Program-made: the position numbers and the translations under genes
Notes under the pieces: generated by a model
Told to the model about the DNA's origin: nothing
What the model saw: the letters and a program-made list of their open reading frames with translations, nothing else
Databases searched by the model: none
Shown: positions 21,342-33,277 of the stretch, in pieces
How the letters are laid out: every line of letters begins with the position of its first letter
Position numbering within the stretch: position 1 is the stretch's first letter
From: Taudactylus pleione
Taxonomy: Eukaryota; Chordata; Amphibia; Anura; Myobatrachidae
Assembly (NCBI GenBank): GCA_031769625.1
Contig: JAUIMM010000484.1
Location: forward strand, 3,968,001-4,032,000
Direction of reading: 5' to 3'
DNA length: 64,000 nucleotides

Positions 21342-21660
21342 ATTATGCCTTTAGTAGGCCTGGGGCACTTAAGACAGGGGGGCTTGTCTCCAGTCCTTTT
21401 CCCCTTATTTTAGCACCTCTCCCACTCATCATCCTGCTGGTCCCCACTTATTGCCCACCTCCACCCATCGTCCATTCTAACCCCCAGTCGTCATCCGGCT
21501 TGCCCACACTCGTCCGGTTCCTAGAAATGCACAGGAATGCATATTGACAGACACTAGGTGGTAGGTGGCAGCAGGGGGTGCCAAAATGAACAGAGGGTGC
21601 CATCCAGGGTTCCCGAATTCAGGGGGCGCTAATCAGTATTATGGCCGCCTGTTAGTTTTA
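21342..21660. mobile_element. Possible hAT-like left end
   Basis: CAGGGCCAGATTATGCC starts a GC-richer block. The right partner was not located; the block contains GGGGTGCCAAAATGAACAGA and AGGGTTCCCGAATTCAG. Confidence 0.35.
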
Positions 21661-21800
21661 TCTCGTTTTGTTTGCTCTATATCCTAAATAAGTTACGGAT
21701 TTGAGATCCATTTCTATATTTCATGCTCCCTCCAGCTGCCCAGATTGTCTCCCCTCTGGCCCTCCCTCCTCTGTGATCATCTTCTGTCACCTCAACTTTC

Positions 21801-22166
21801 TTGTACCAAAGAAAGAGAAAACAAGGAGGGCTTGTAGCTGGGGCACTCTTAACTCATAATATATAAAATATAACCTTTCATAATGATCCTTAAAATTATA
21901 CAGATCGCCTTGCTAATTTAATCTGGTATACATACGATAACAGGGTTACAGGAATGGAATCCAGTTTGTGCATTGACCAGACTTCCATCAGTATGTGGTA
22001 GGAGGACGTGCATTTCACCTTGTAGGTTGCTTGTTCACCTCTTATTAAATTAGCAAGGAGATCTGTATAATTTTAAGGATCTTTAGTAAAAGTTATATTT
22101 TATATATTATGAGTTAAGAGTGCCCCAGCTACAAGCCCTCATTGTTTTCTCTTTCTTTGGTACATG
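21801..22166. mobile_element. Foldback element, about 122-bp arms
   Basis: Left arm 21801-21924 and right arm 22045-22166 are reverse complements with only a few mismatches (about 95% by eye). They start GTACCAAAGAAAGAGAAAAC and pass through TAGCTGGGGCACTCTTAACT. The loop is about 120 bp. No coding capacity and no convincing target duplication. Confidence 0.88.
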
Positions 22167-22339
22167 TTATGCTCTAGGCTTTGGGAGCACCACCAGCAAT
22201 GTGTGATGATACAATACAAGTATTGACAAATTATTACTGGTTTGTATTAAATTGATACACAATACGAGAAGGTTCTGTGCAGTAACCTCCCCTTTTGTTT
22301 CAATACATCCACTTTCCTGTCAGATTGATTACATTCACT

Positions 22340-22500
22340 TCACACCTCTTTTATTCCCTCCCCTTTCTACCTTGTGATTGTCTCTTTGCCCCTCTCCATT
22401 CCTTTCTTATTGGCTTCTGTCACACCCCTCTCTGATAAACTCTTTCCTCTTCCCTCTCCTCTTTGATCCCCTCCCTCCTTCTCTCCTCATTGTGCTTCAA
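22340..22500. repeat. Pyrimidine-rich tract
   Basis: TTCCCTCCCCTTTCTACC and TCCTCTTCCCTCTCCTCTTT-like sequence dominate; low complexity. Confidence 0.6.
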
Positions 22501-23076
22501 AGGACTTAAAAGTGACACATCTGAGGTAAAATCCTAAACTTCAATTATAAGGTATTAGATTAAACAAAGTCACTGTTTTGCTATTTAAAGTAATGGAGGT
22601 GTTCCCAGGCATGACCACAAAGTGTTATTTGAAAGGTCTTTTAAAAAATATTAGGTGACCTGAAAAAATAATAATGGTGGTAGACAGAACATGACATGGT
22701 TAGTAGTACTCACATTAATATAGGTGCAATATATATTTGTGAAGTAGGAGCATAGCTGAGAAGGGAGCTTCCCATAGGTGTTCCCACTCCAGTGATAGCT
22801 GCTTTGGGCAGTAATTGCAGTAATAAGCTCTGCACCTTGTGGAATTTCAGTCTTGCACATACATTTTGTCAATTTAAGTTAAATGATCAGAATATATAAT
22901 ACAATCTTCTCTATTGACTAATAACAATGATTCAAAGGACATAAAAGTCAGATCCTAGGTGCTATACATAACTAAGGCAGTGCCAAAGGAGCTACCCCTT
23001 AATGTCAGACAGTGCCTCACTGAGGCACCCCCCATGGGACCTCAATGCAACGCATGTGAATGAGACATTTGTGCAT
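22501..23076. other. No gene seen
   Basis: A minus-strand 73-aa frame (22651-22872) has a few cysteines but no recognised domain or splice context. Otherwise unremarkable. Confidence 0.4.
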
Positions 23077-23398
23077 TATGGGCCTTATTTAGCAGTGCAC
23101 TGCTGAACGCAGATTCCCGATGATCAGAAATCTGTGCAGACGCCTGACCAGAACGGGTCGGCGATCCCGTACACAGACGTAGCAGACTGTCATTGATTGA
23201 TAGTCTGCTGCCGTTTGTGGACGGGGAGGTGGTGGCAATACCCTCCGTTTCATGGAGATTTCCTGGCCTATTCCTCTCATCTGCAGTGGCCGGCTTGCGT
23301 GACCCCATGGGTGATGCCTCCATATCTGCAAGAATCGCAATTGCAAAGCTGCCAGCGTGCAGCTTTGCAATTGCGATCCTTGCTGAATCAGGCCCTAT
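23077..23398. mobile_element. GGGCCTxATTxAG MITE, 316 bp, TSD TAT
   Basis: Element 23080-23395 begins GGGCCTTATTTAGCAGTGC and ends GCTGAATCAGGCCC, flanked by TAT on both sides. Inner hairpins include CAATGACAGTCTGCTA-like arms at about 23175-23215 and GCAATTGCAAAGCTGC / GCAGCTTTGCAATTGC at 23337-23373. Same terminus type as the hairpin-chain family but a different interior. Confidence 0.85.
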
Positions 23399-23503
23399 GG
23401 ACCAATACACATGGAAACAATGAGCAGTTGATATAGTGGAAGTTTTACGGACAACATAGAGAATTCAAAACTACTGTTGGATGTGAAGTACAATTTTTAT
23501 GGA

Positions 23504-23816
23504 GCATACACACGGTCAGATTTGTCAGATTTGTCAGATGAACAATTGAACGATTTGAACGATTTTACCAAAGTTGTTAACGATTTGAACAATTGAACGA
23601 TTTTTGACTGCATTAAAATGAATGGAATCGTCCAAGTCTGACTGCAAACACATCAGATGTCAGATATCGTTATCTGAGAAACGGGAACGCGCATCGTTCA
23701 TCGTCCATCGTTCAGGCATGTCAGATATGTCAGATTTTCCTTCAGATATGAACAACTGAACGATTTTTAAATCGTTATCGTTCAGATCTGAATGAAAAAT
23801 CTGACCGTGTGTATGC
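23504..23816. mobile_element. MITE with exact 20-bp TIR
   Basis: The left terminus GCATACACACGGTCAGATTT is exactly reverse-complemented at 23797-23816. The interior is dense in AACGATTTGAACGAT and ATCGTTCA motifs, giving strong self-complementarity. No clear target duplication; end wording is similar to the TTAA MITEs. Confidence 0.85.
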
Positions 23817-24195
23817 ACAATAAGACTATCGGTCGATTCCATATGTAATTTGAGACTAAAATTTAACAGACGGGAACAGGATCACTTTAGAATTTCTGCA
23901 GGTTGAATTCTCAAGTGTGGACATATTCACATACCGTATATGTTTTTGGAGTCTATGTATAAGACCGTCTTATATTATGTACCAATAATAGATATACATT
24001 ATATATCTGTTTTATCATGCAATCCTAAAATACAACATGTGCAACAGTGTAATGTAGAACATATTACACCTAAAGAAATATTGCATCCAATATATTATTA
24101 AAAATGTTTTGCCAACATGCCGCATGTTTAAGTATTGAAGTTTGTATATAGAGGATGGACACCTCGTATATGTCGCAGGCACTATAATTGTGTAG
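23817..24195. other. No gene seen
   Basis: AT-rich unique-looking sequence. Confidence 0.4.
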
Positions 24196-24198
24196 AGC

Positions 24199-24300
24199 AG
24201 TGGTTCTCAAACTCGGTCCTCAGGACCCCACACAGCTCACGTTTTGTGGTCATCCAGCAGGTGCACAGGTGTATTTATTACTCACTGACGCATTTTAAAT
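24199..24300. mobile_element. hAT-like left-end fragment (CAGTGGTTCTCAAACTC)
   Basis: CAGTGGTTCTCAAACTCGGT followed by CCTCAGGACCCCACACAGC is a widespread vertebrate hAT MITE start. The reverse-type end CTTGAGGACCAAGTTTGGG is present at 37112-37130. The right half is absent here. Confidence 0.65.
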
Positions 24301-24757
24301 GATCAAAAAAATAAGTACTGTTTATTAGATATTAAATGTGTTTTTTTCTCATGCCATTTCTCTCACAGGTTTATTTCAGTGAGACTAAAATATTATTATG
24401 ATATCATTTTGAGTATCTTCACCTAGCTGGGTGATTTTGTTCTTATAAGCCTGAAACGACACCAATTATTTTGTTTACATGTGTTGTTTTTCTTATTTTG
24501 AAACTTCAACCAGTATTTATAAACAAGGGTTGCTGTTCATACATATATGTACAATATTTGTATAATCTTTATTATTATTTTTTAAGTGTGAGTATCTATA
24601 AAGGATGCCAATTATGTCTTAATAAATTTATTGTAAGTGTATAGATTAAAAGTTACGTTTTAATTATTTTCTATTTCCACATATCAGTTTTGTATGTTTA
24701 TTTTGAAGTTGTGCCCACACAAAGGATTTTTTCTGTTTTCCTCACAGGGCCCTTCTC
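24301..24757. other. AT-rich, no gene
   Basis: Low-complexity T-rich runs at 24560-24580; nothing else recognised. Confidence 0.4.
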
Positions 24758-25154
24758 TTAAGGCCCCCATACATCAATAACCTGAAAACCACAATTAAAC
24801 AATATGTAGATTTATTGCCTGATTTTAGGATTTCCCAATCTGCGCCCATACATTACAGATCTTTTTCAGTGATTTGCAGATTGATTGCAGCAAACACAGA
24901 TCTGCCAATCTTGAAAGGCCCATCATTTTACTGGTAACGGTCTGCAAATCTGCTGATCATGTCCATACACTAGCAATGTACAGCCTCAATCAATTTGTGA
25001 AATCCAACATGTTGGACAATCTGATTTAATAGTTCCAATCACTTTTTGGTTGCAATCTGTGATCTATGAAGCCCTTACATTGCAGATTTTTATACACAAT
25101 CGATTTCAAATTGCAGAATTGCCACAATCGATTGCTGATGTATGGGGGCCTTAA
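24758..25154. mobile_element. TTAA-type MITE, 389 bp, intact ends
   Basis: TTAA at 24758-24761 and 25151-25154 flank GGCCCCCATACATCA...TGATGTATGGGGGCC, an exact 15-bp TIR. The interior is rich in ATCTGCAAATC/GATTTGCAGAT and CAATCGATT. This is the best-preserved member of the GGCCCCCATACA group in the window. Confidence 0.93.
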
Positions 25155-25276
25155 GTCTCTCTGTAAGGATATTCCAGGTGTATTTGATTACAATGCTGTT
25201 AACCTTGGGGAGCGAGATATCTGATATTAAGCTATCCACATGTAGACTCCATTTTGTTTTAGGATGGTCTGTGCCT

Positions 25277-25685
25277 CTAACTCTGCCCATCCACTAGGCG
25301 AATTTGGCAGGCGATTGCACAATAACAACATCGTTATCGTGCGCTGCTTATCCACTAGGAGTTTTTGACAAGCGATTTTGCACGATAACGACGTCGTTAT
25401 CGTGCAATCGCTTGCAAATCGTCCGCAAATCAGGCAGTAAAATGTTAAAAATGACCAGAGATGCGCGTTCCCGCTTGTCGTTTTTAACATCTATCATCGC
25501 CCGAACATGATGGTCAACCTGACGAATGCCGTCAGGTTGCCATGTTTGGGGATGATTGATCTGCATACACTGAACGTCTGAACGTTCAATGTATGCACTT
25601 CACCCATAGGGGGACGATGGCACGATTATGATGTCGCAATCGTGTCCCCCCCCCCCCCGCATCTTGTGGTGGATGGGCAGCTTAA
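25277..25685. mobile_element. TTAA-type MITE with GCCCATCCACTAG ends
   Basis: CTAA then CTCTGCCCATCCACTAGG on the left; TGTGGTGGATGGGCAGC then TTAA on the right. ATCGTTATCGTGC and GCACGATAACGAC repeats inside can fold. A run of about 14 C lies at 25645-25658. CTAA is presumably a mutated TTAA. Confidence 0.72.
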
Positions 25686-26590
25686 GGTTATTCACAACTT
25701 TAATGCTGAATATTATAAAGAAGGATTTTGGTAACAGTCGAGTTTCAGAACCTTGGAATGTGCAGATGGTTTCAGACAAGATACTGTTATGAATAGACTG
25801 TGTATTCTAACCTCCCATGTATGCTAACCTCTATTCCTTACATAGAATAATGAGAAATAAGGGGTGATTTATTTGTTCAGGGACAAATTAATGTTTGTAC
25901 TTACTGATAATTGGTTATGTTATACTATGAGATCATTTTGCTTGTAAAACCGCCTATAAAGACCTGTGTACTTTTAAAATATACGCAGAGGAATCTGAAT
26001 ACAGACTTGCTTGGTTCCAGTCTTTTTCCTCTCAAGCAGCTGCTTAACAAGGGATAACCTGAACAAGAGTTTTGAAACACATAATGAGCTCTGCCCGGTG
26101 TTAGACAGTTGAAGATTCTGATATAGATCTGTCAGGAACACCACCAACAATTAAATATTGTAGGATTCACATCCTTGTATTTCATTTATAGTTGGTTCCT
26201 TTATCTGTGATTATTCAGATCTTATACTATTGACAGAATGTTGTGCAGGATAATTTGTGTTGTTCTTTTAGATTTTAAAGATGCCTTCTAAATCTTTATC
26301 AACGTCTGGGGAACTCTGTTCGTCGTCATTTCCACTAATCCACCACGTCCCAGCTGAAGTTGACTAACACAGAAACAGTTCTAATATTTATATCTCTCAG
26401 CCCTTACTATAGTCAGTTCTTCCAATTAGTGGTTCAAACTACAGTACATAGAAATGAAGCATGCTATATTTCTATTATAGATAAGAAAGCCTGCATGTCT
26501 TATTGTGCCTGACTGTACTCACTACATGTCCAATTAGTATTTTAGATAATCTACCCCTACATACTCTGTTAATGTTTTGCTGACCTCAAA
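25686..26590. other. Repeat-poor; weak LTR-like motif at about 25950
   Basis: CCGCCTATAAAGACC at 25949-25963 is followed about 60 bases on by GCTTGGTTCCAGTCTTTTTCC, a layout faintly like an LTR core promoter. No partner found; otherwise unique-looking. Confidence 0.3.
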
Positions 26591-27780
26591 AGTTAAATGC
26601 AGAAGAAAAAGGGAGCTTTATAAGCCACATATATTAACTCTTTCCTCCATTGCAAGAATTAAAATATATTATGTGGTAGGTTACTTCAAATTAATTTTTT
26701 TCAATAGCACTGTTTTTTTTCTTGGAAAAAAAAACTGTTACTAGCTAGCAGCTCTGCCTTATTTAAAATATGATGAGGGAAAATATGGAAAGTACAATTA
26801 ATTATTAATACATTGGTTCTGCAGTAAAAACAAAGTACAAGTTGGCTGAGTTATGTGGTTCTGAGAATGTGACGTCTATTTTTTTTTAAATCAAGAAGTA
26901 CATTTAGTGTGAGATATCTGGAATAAATCTGATGCTTCATTAGTGGTACTTTTCCAAATCCCTTTGCATATTTTTAATTCAAAAGACTTTTTACAGGAGA
27001 ATAAATGCTGTGTATTTTTCTATCAAAATAAGAAGTGTTACAAGGGTCTTTCCTGATATTTGGTCATGTGATTGCCCTGTAAAATATACTGTACACATCT
27101 AATCAGGGAGCAGAATGCCTCGAAATGTCATTCACACAAATAATCATTATTGGCAGATTTTTAACCATCACCATGCAGTAATAAATGTGCCAAGTATTAT
27201 TTACAGTTTCAGATCAGGACCACCAGTAACTTATTCACTAAAAAACTGTTCATGTAAATGTTCCCTTACGCATGGTCAGTATTAAATCTGTGCAAAATAA
27301 TGCAAATCATAAGCCTGTGCCTTATCATCGGTATCACTGAGGATGTATTTGTCGTGACAAAAGATTTAATAAAAAATAAATATAAAAAATATGGGCAGTA
27401 ATAAATTCTTCCTCTGAAGCCAAAACGTCTGTCAATCAATTCTCCCCTCACAGAGAATCTCTTTTGAACTTTCTTCCAGAAAATAAGAGTTAATGGAATG
27501 CTAAGACCTCACAGGTTTATGAAAGCAAATTAACATTTCAGAGTCACGAACAATGAGGGGCATCAAAACCTATTGTCCTCCTGTCTGTAACTAGACATTT
27601 AAAAATTGAAACAAGTGGTAATTTTAGCGTACCTGTTTTAACTGGCTATACATCCACAGGGCTGTGCACTTCAAAGCAATTAGTATGTATGAATGTATGA
27701 TAGAAATAAAAAGTTGTGACTGAAGACACAAAACCCAGTCATCTTATTAGGTTCTTAAAACATGTATAAAACCTTCAAGG
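26591..27780. other. Repeat-poor AT-rich block, candidate conserved non-coding DNA
   Basis: About 1.2 kb without visible transposon ends or tandem structure, unusual for this window. It contains the POU/octamer-like ATGCAAAT at 27300-27307 and homeodomain-type TTAATTTT/AATTAACA cores. No open frame of interest. Conservation is untested; the label rests only on composition and lack of repeats. Confidence 0.25.
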
Positions 27781-28364
27781 CAAATTTCTTTATATTTCAG
27801 GGAATATTGGTGGCCAGGTTAGGTTCCAATTTAAGAAATGCATAAAGGGGGCAAATTATAACTAACTGACATATAAGAGAACATAGAGTTATTTGTATTT
27901 TCCAGAATGAAATGCATTAATCCCTTAAAAACATCATTGTTATATGACCATTTGCAGGAGGTTATGAGACCAATGTACTGATAGGTAAGTTATGTCTCTG
28001 TGAGGTAGCAAAAGAAAATTACAGAACGAAGAAGATTTGGATTTTTTTGTCCCACTTGTGTTCACACCTACAGTAGTAGACATTTACCATCCCCACTTTA
28101 GCATTTACAGTACCCTGCCTTCTGAATGCTCACCCAGGGGAAATTGTTTACATACCATATGGATAAATTGTCAATTTGTCAGCTCTGGGGGCTTAGTTAA
28201 TTTAAGGGACTAACCATATAATTTCTGCCTGGTTTGCGGTTTACAAATTATACTGCATAAATGTTATATCTGTTATTTGTCTCTTTTTTTAGTTTATGAC
28301 CATTTCTGCACTCATGTAAGTCATTTGTTATATGTTTTGTTATTATATCTGGGTTGGGTAAATA
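27781..28364. other. No gene seen
   Basis: Unique-looking AT-rich sequence. Confidence 0.4.
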
Positions 28365-28825
28365 ACAGGGAGTCAAAACATTGACACAAAAACAATGACA
28401 TTGTCAAAATGTCAACAATCAAAATGTCGACATGGGTGATATGTTGATAATCAATAAGTCGACCGTCAAAATATCATCAGGGACATAACTTAGACATGGT
28501 CAAAAGTTAGACAATCAATATTTAGACAGTTTGAAATATCAACATGGACAAAAGGTTGACAGTCAAAACGTCAACATGGTCGAACTATCATCAGTAGACC
28601 TGCCGACATGCTGAAATAATGATATATATCGGTCAACATTATGACCTGTCTATATTTTGGATATTGACATTTCAATCTGTTTAAGTTTTGTAATGACTAT
28701 ATTCTGAATGTTGACATATTGACCATGTTAACCTATTGAATGTCTATGATATGACCCTGTGGATGTTATGTCCATGTCGACATTTTGACCATGTCGACCT
28801 TTTGTCTGTCAACCTTTTGACTGTA
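28365..28825. repeat. GTCGAC/TCAACAT foldback repeat
   Basis: The left half is a string of diverged units such as AAAATGTCGACATGG and GGTTGACAGTCAAAACGTCAAC. The right half (28640-28825) carries the complementary forms GTCGACATTTTGACCATGTC and CAACCTTTTGACTG. The whole can fold. A second member lies at 50105-50290. Confidence 0.75.
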
Positions 28826-30298
28826 AATCCCTTGTAGCCTATGCTTTGTTGTATTGTACCTTGTTATAGTAAATCTAAAATTGAACAAGTTTATCTGTTA
28901 TTCTAAAGAAATCTTAAAGGCCTCTTATGAAGATAATTTTTTCTTGACCTTGCTGACTTTGTTATAAGCTAAACTGTATTTTCTCTTTGCATGCTAGGAC
29001 AAGTTGTGTTAACCCCTTGAATGCTGGTGTATTAACATTTAACTAACAAACTGCATAGTTTTTGTCAAAGGGTGCATTTGGGCTCCTTTTCCACTCTTTA
29101 CAGAGGTTGTAGCAGAAGAAGGTGTGTACAGTATGGTTGCCAGAGACTGTTTTCTGGAGTAAGGCAGCTAAACTGTAGCTTATAGGTAGTGAAAGAAACC
29201 TACAGCGGCTCACCATCAGTAACACTAGGAGCCATAGATCCGTCCTTTAACACATTGGATACAGCTGCCACTAGAGATTCTAGATTGGTGCTGCCGGATG
29301 CAAGATGCTCGACCCAATATAGCTTGTCACCCGACCACTAGCTCCATCGACAGCCATGCAGCAGCTCACGATTAATACTACTAGAAGCCACAGAACCCTC
29401 TGCTAATACAGTGGAAGCTACCACTGTATATATGAGGACCTCCGTAGTTCAACTACTCACCGGGTGCTGACGCCTAATAATACACCAGGAGTCACAGAGC
29501 TACTTAAACTATACTAAACCTCAGTCCAGCATAAAGTGATGTGACCTAGCATTCCTTCCAACATATTGGGCACAGTCTTTTCACAAGTAAGCCGTATAGA
29601 CTGGTATTCTACCATTTAGTGGAGGACAAGTACTCCTTATGAAAAACACCTTTTCATTTACAGTAGGTCACTATACCAATTATACGTCATCTGGTTGAGT
29701 TTGTTTTATTATCTCCCACAGCCCTTCACTATTTAATTGTCAGATTTACAGTGTTGTTCTCTTACATGAGTAATATTTTACTTCATGATTCCTATTTATA
29801 TTATTATTATTACTAATTTATTTTACTACCGTTATTAAATGTTATATTTTCAACTGAGAAACTTCTTGTGTTGAATGAGAATGCAGATATACTGTAGTGT
29901 ATTTTACATATGAGCTACTATTAAGCGCAATCTCTTTTCTTTTTTATGTCCCTGACAATTGGCTCTCAGCAGCGAGATATTTTCTATCCCTACTATTCTG
30001 ATATCATGACATTCTGGAAAGGGAGAAATTAAGAGATTTTTCATCAATATACAATTGCCTTCCCTCATAGTGTTAATATCAGGTTGTTTTACCAGGGGGG
30101 AAGGATGTAGTGTTAACCCTGGAAATATCCTGTCCTCCCCACTCCCTGAAAGTCATTTAAATATCTGATGCTGCAACACACAATTCAATTCTTCATCAGA
30201 AAGACCAAACATTGTCACCCCTCATCGTTATCCGCCATATTGATGCCCTAATTTTTGTGCTTATAATATAAATGTACAATAATTAGTGTTTGCACACT
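28826..30298. other. No gene seen
   Basis: TTAACCCCTTGAATGC at 29009 could be a lone TTAA-type terminus. 29220-29560 is a GC-richer island (GCCACTAGAGATTC, GACCCAATATAGC) I cannot assign. No exon-like frame. Confidence 0.4.
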
Positions 30299-31025
30299 AT
30301 GGGGACTATTTACTGGGCTGGGTACGGGAAGATGGCGCTCGGGATCCCAGCGGTCAGAATACCAACACTGGCATCCCGACCAGGTTACCATCCCGACGGC
30401 TATAAGTATACTAACCTAACCCTACCCCTGGGCCTCCCCGCACTCTAACCCTCCCCTCTTAGTGCCTAACCCTAACCCTTGCCCTAGTGCCTAACCCTAA
30501 CCTTCCCCCTAACCCAGGTACTTACCTTCGGGACCCCGGCACAGGAGAAATAAACTTACCAGAGTCCAGGGTCCGGTGATCGGGACTCCGGGTGATATCC
30601 TCGCTCCAGTCAGCTTGTCTCCCAGCCTGCACTGGGTCCCGGTCGTCACCTGACCGAGTCCCAGTGCAGGATGGGATGTCAGCTGACCGGAGCCACGGCG
30701 GATATCACCGGAGCACTGCAGGTAAGTGTAATTAAGGGAGGGGGATCGTGGGGGGGAGGGGTCATGGGGGGGCCCGTGATCACAGGGGTGGGGCTTAGCG
30801 ACAGTCGGCGCATGCGTCGGCACTTGTTACGGTATTTTTGGCGAAAATACCGTGATAAGTGTGCGGAGGGGATTCACAAGGACAGAGCTTTCTCGCAAGC
30901 TCTGTCCCTGCAAGGGATTTTTAGTAAATCCCTGTGATATTGCTTGAATTCGCAATGCGAATTCAGTCAGTAATATCACACTACAAGCTGCATTCAAAAT
31001 GCGGATTGTAGTAAATAGAGTCCAT
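30296..31025. mobile_element. Composite Harbinger-like MITE with embedded telomere-like fragment
   Basis: The outer ends GGGGACTATTTACTGGGC and TTGTAGTAAATAGAGTCC form TIRs; the flanks CACTAT/ATAGTG are inverted rather than a clear duplication. Between about 30335 and 30540 lies a telomere-like segment (CGGGATCCCAGCGGTC, then GCCTAACCCTAACC units). 30541-31022 matches 63299-63757 in order: GTGATATCC..., CCTGCACTGGG.../CCCAGTGCAGGATGGGATGT hairpin, GCACTTGTTACGGTATTTTTG, AAGCTCTGTCCCTGCAAGGG. Confidence 0.7.
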
Positions 31026-31185
31026 AGTGTTTGGTAAGGACGGGTCAGGGGGATAGTGCAGATAGGTAGTGGTGAGAATGGAGGGGTCAGGTATTTAGTG
31101 TGGATAGATTGTGTATGGTAAGGAGGGATCAGGGGGGGAATGCACATAGGTAGTGGTGAGTATGGAGGAGTCAGAGAGGTAGTGG
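31026..31185. repeat. Two-copy tandem, about 88 bp
   Basis: TGGTAAGGACGGGTCAGGGGG at about 31032 and TGGTAAGGAGGGATCAGGGG at about 31117 each lead into ATAGGTAGTGGTGAGxATGGAGG. Confidence 0.75.
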
Positions 31186-31244
31186 TAAGCCGGCCAGTAA
31201 CCCTTGCAATGCTGGTCAGTTGTGGTTAAATGAGACCACTACAC

Positions 31245-31465
31245 ATGTACTAACATGCCACACTGTAGTGCCCACACATTATGCCATGCTGTAGTGTCCA
31301 CACATTATGCCACACTGTAGTACATCCACTTTATGCAACACTGTAGTAAATCTACATTATGCCACACTATAGTGCCCCACACACATTATACTACACTATA
31401 GTGCCCACACAGATCATACAACACTATAGTGCCCACACATTTTGCCATACTGTAGTGCCCAGTGC
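31245..31465. repeat. Tandem repeat, about 30-bp unit
   Basis: ATGCCACACTGTAGTGCCC and variants (CATACAACACTATAGTGCCC) repeat seven to eight times. It probably sits inside the hAT-like element ending at 31871. Confidence 0.82.
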
Positions 31466-31871
31466 ACACACATTATACCCACAGTATACTTACCAGAAGC
31501 ATTAGCAGCCAGCAGAGTTGCAGTCACAGGCTGCCTCAATGATTCACTCCCATGAGGCTGCTGCTGCTGAATCATTTATCTTTACGGGTCAGAGGTGCAT
31601 GTGATGGGCTCATCAAATCAGAGCTCGGCACATGCTTCTCTGACCCCTCAGCAGAGACTACTGGGATTTATTACCCCGTAGTGCACTGCTGACTGGATTG
31701 TGGCCCTGTGCTCTGCGTGTAGCTGTCGGCCGGGTCAGTCACAGTCTTTATGACTGCCTGGCAAGCAGCTACACTGCAGCCTACCACCCCGCGATAGAGG
31801 GCGTGGCCACAAATCACTGGGGCCCACAGGGAATTTTACCGAATCCGTGGTGGCCCAGTCCGAGACTGCTT
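31466..31871. mobile_element. hAT-like right end
   Basis: Ends GTGGCCCAGTCCGAGACTG; this and the 1215 end share GGGAATT...CCCAGTCCGAG. An internal hairpin GCAGTCATA/TATGACTGC-like lies near 31745. The 79-aa frame inside is not recognised. Confidence 0.55.
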
Positions 31872-32637
31872 TTTCCTACAAATTCAGTACAAAAATACAA
31901 ATATAAAGTAACTAAAGCCATTTATATTAATATTTAAACAATATAGCTAAATTAAACTGTGCGGAGCAGCGGTCAACATGTCCAAATGTAGATTATAGAT
32001 GATTTGCAGTATTATTCGACTGCTCTCATTAATAGTTTTCTTCTGGTGCTTGTATAAAGTAAGAGAATAGTACAAAATACTTCTATCCTGGAGCACTTCA
32101 ACAGAAATAATCCATAGAGACGTAACCTTTGCAAACGTTTTCTCCTGCTAAGCTGTTCTGAGACCACTGCTTAATTGACCATTGAAAGAGCCCTTGGAAT
32201 AGGTGTATTTATGAAAAAACCCATTATCAGCCTGTTAGACTCAATGTTCTTGTACGCTAATGTGATCCAGAATAAATCAGAACATTTACTCTAAAGATGA
32301 GCAGCCAGGAACCAAACAGTTATTTTTGTTATTGCAGTGATCCTCTAAGTACTGTAATCACAACACTATGCTAGGTACAGTACAGTGCACAGAAGGTTAA
32401 AAGTAACAAAGGGTTTATAAAATGTACATGTTCTGGATACATGAATTAAAAGACTATGCTATGCTATGCCATGTACTGTATCTTGGTAATCTATATTAGG
32501 CTCTTTGCATCGGAGGTTGTGTACCACACAGTTATAAACAGTCCTATCACCAAGCAATGTTTTTTATATGTTTAAAACTGAATTAGGATTTTTATGTACT
32601 GTTTGATATGGTGCTTTTTTCTCCTTAAAGGATATTT
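31872..32637. other. No gene seen
   Basis: AT-rich unique-looking sequence; GCTATGCTATGCCATG at about 32457 is a short direct repeat. Confidence 0.4.
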
Positions 32638-32767
32638 TGGGGCAAATGTAATAGCCTGCGAGATGCAGGCATCAGCGAGTTCCTTTTAAATGATGATTGC
32701 CCCTTTGGGCAGGGTCACCAGGAACTCGCCAATGCCAGCATCTTGCTGACTATTATATTTACGGCTA
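32638..32767. mobile_element. Short palindromic MITE
   Basis: GGGGCAAATGTAATAGCCTG on the left pairs imperfectly with GACTATTATATTTACGGC on the right, and GATGCAGGCATCAGCGAGTTCC with GGAACTCGCCAATGCCAGCATC. About 130 bp, foldback, resembling Harbinger-type GGGGCAAATxTA ends. Confidence 0.65.
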
Positions 32768-33019
32768 TAACAGCTACGGGAATTGTGTGTTAGGTAAGAT
32801 CCCCTTATCTTCACAGATGTAGTGACCTGTACTGCACTGCAAACATTTTAGCGTATAAGAATAAAAAATAAGTAATTACACAGAAATGTTGTAATAATTT
32901 ATTTAACTATTTATTAATTAACATCTGTTTATATAGTGCACATACAGTATATTCTGCAGATATAGTTTAGTCAATCAGTCCTTGCCCCAGTGGAGCTTAC
33001 AATCTATGTGTATGTAATC

Positions 33020-33277
33020 CTGATTCAGATATTTTTGAAAAGCCGATATTTACGCAAATCGAGCGATTGTTTGCTATTGCGCATGTGTAAAATCTGTACA
33101 GTGCACATGCAGCAATTGCATTGCAAATATGCTCATACAGAGGAAGCACTCGCAAAGTTAGTGACATGCAGTCAGGTTTTGGGGGTGGTAAGGGGGTTTA
33201 GAAAAATGCAGGCATGTTGGACCGTTTAAATACCGTTTTATTGGCGTGCATAAATTAGCCAATGTGATTTCCTACAC
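33020..33277. mobile_element. Truncated relative of the 38180-38718 MITE
   Basis: CCTGATTCAGATATTTTTG starts it. TTGTGGGTGGTxxxxGGGG, GCAGGCATGTTGG and GTGCATAAATTAGCCA(A/C)TGTG are shared in order with the element at 38180. The right part is replaced by the telomere-like element that begins at 33287. Confidence 0.55.

Noticed and set aside
25645..25658. C14 run as a possible sequencing artefact boundary
   Set aside because: It lies within a TTAA element whose ends pair correctly on both sides, so there is no sign of a misjoin.
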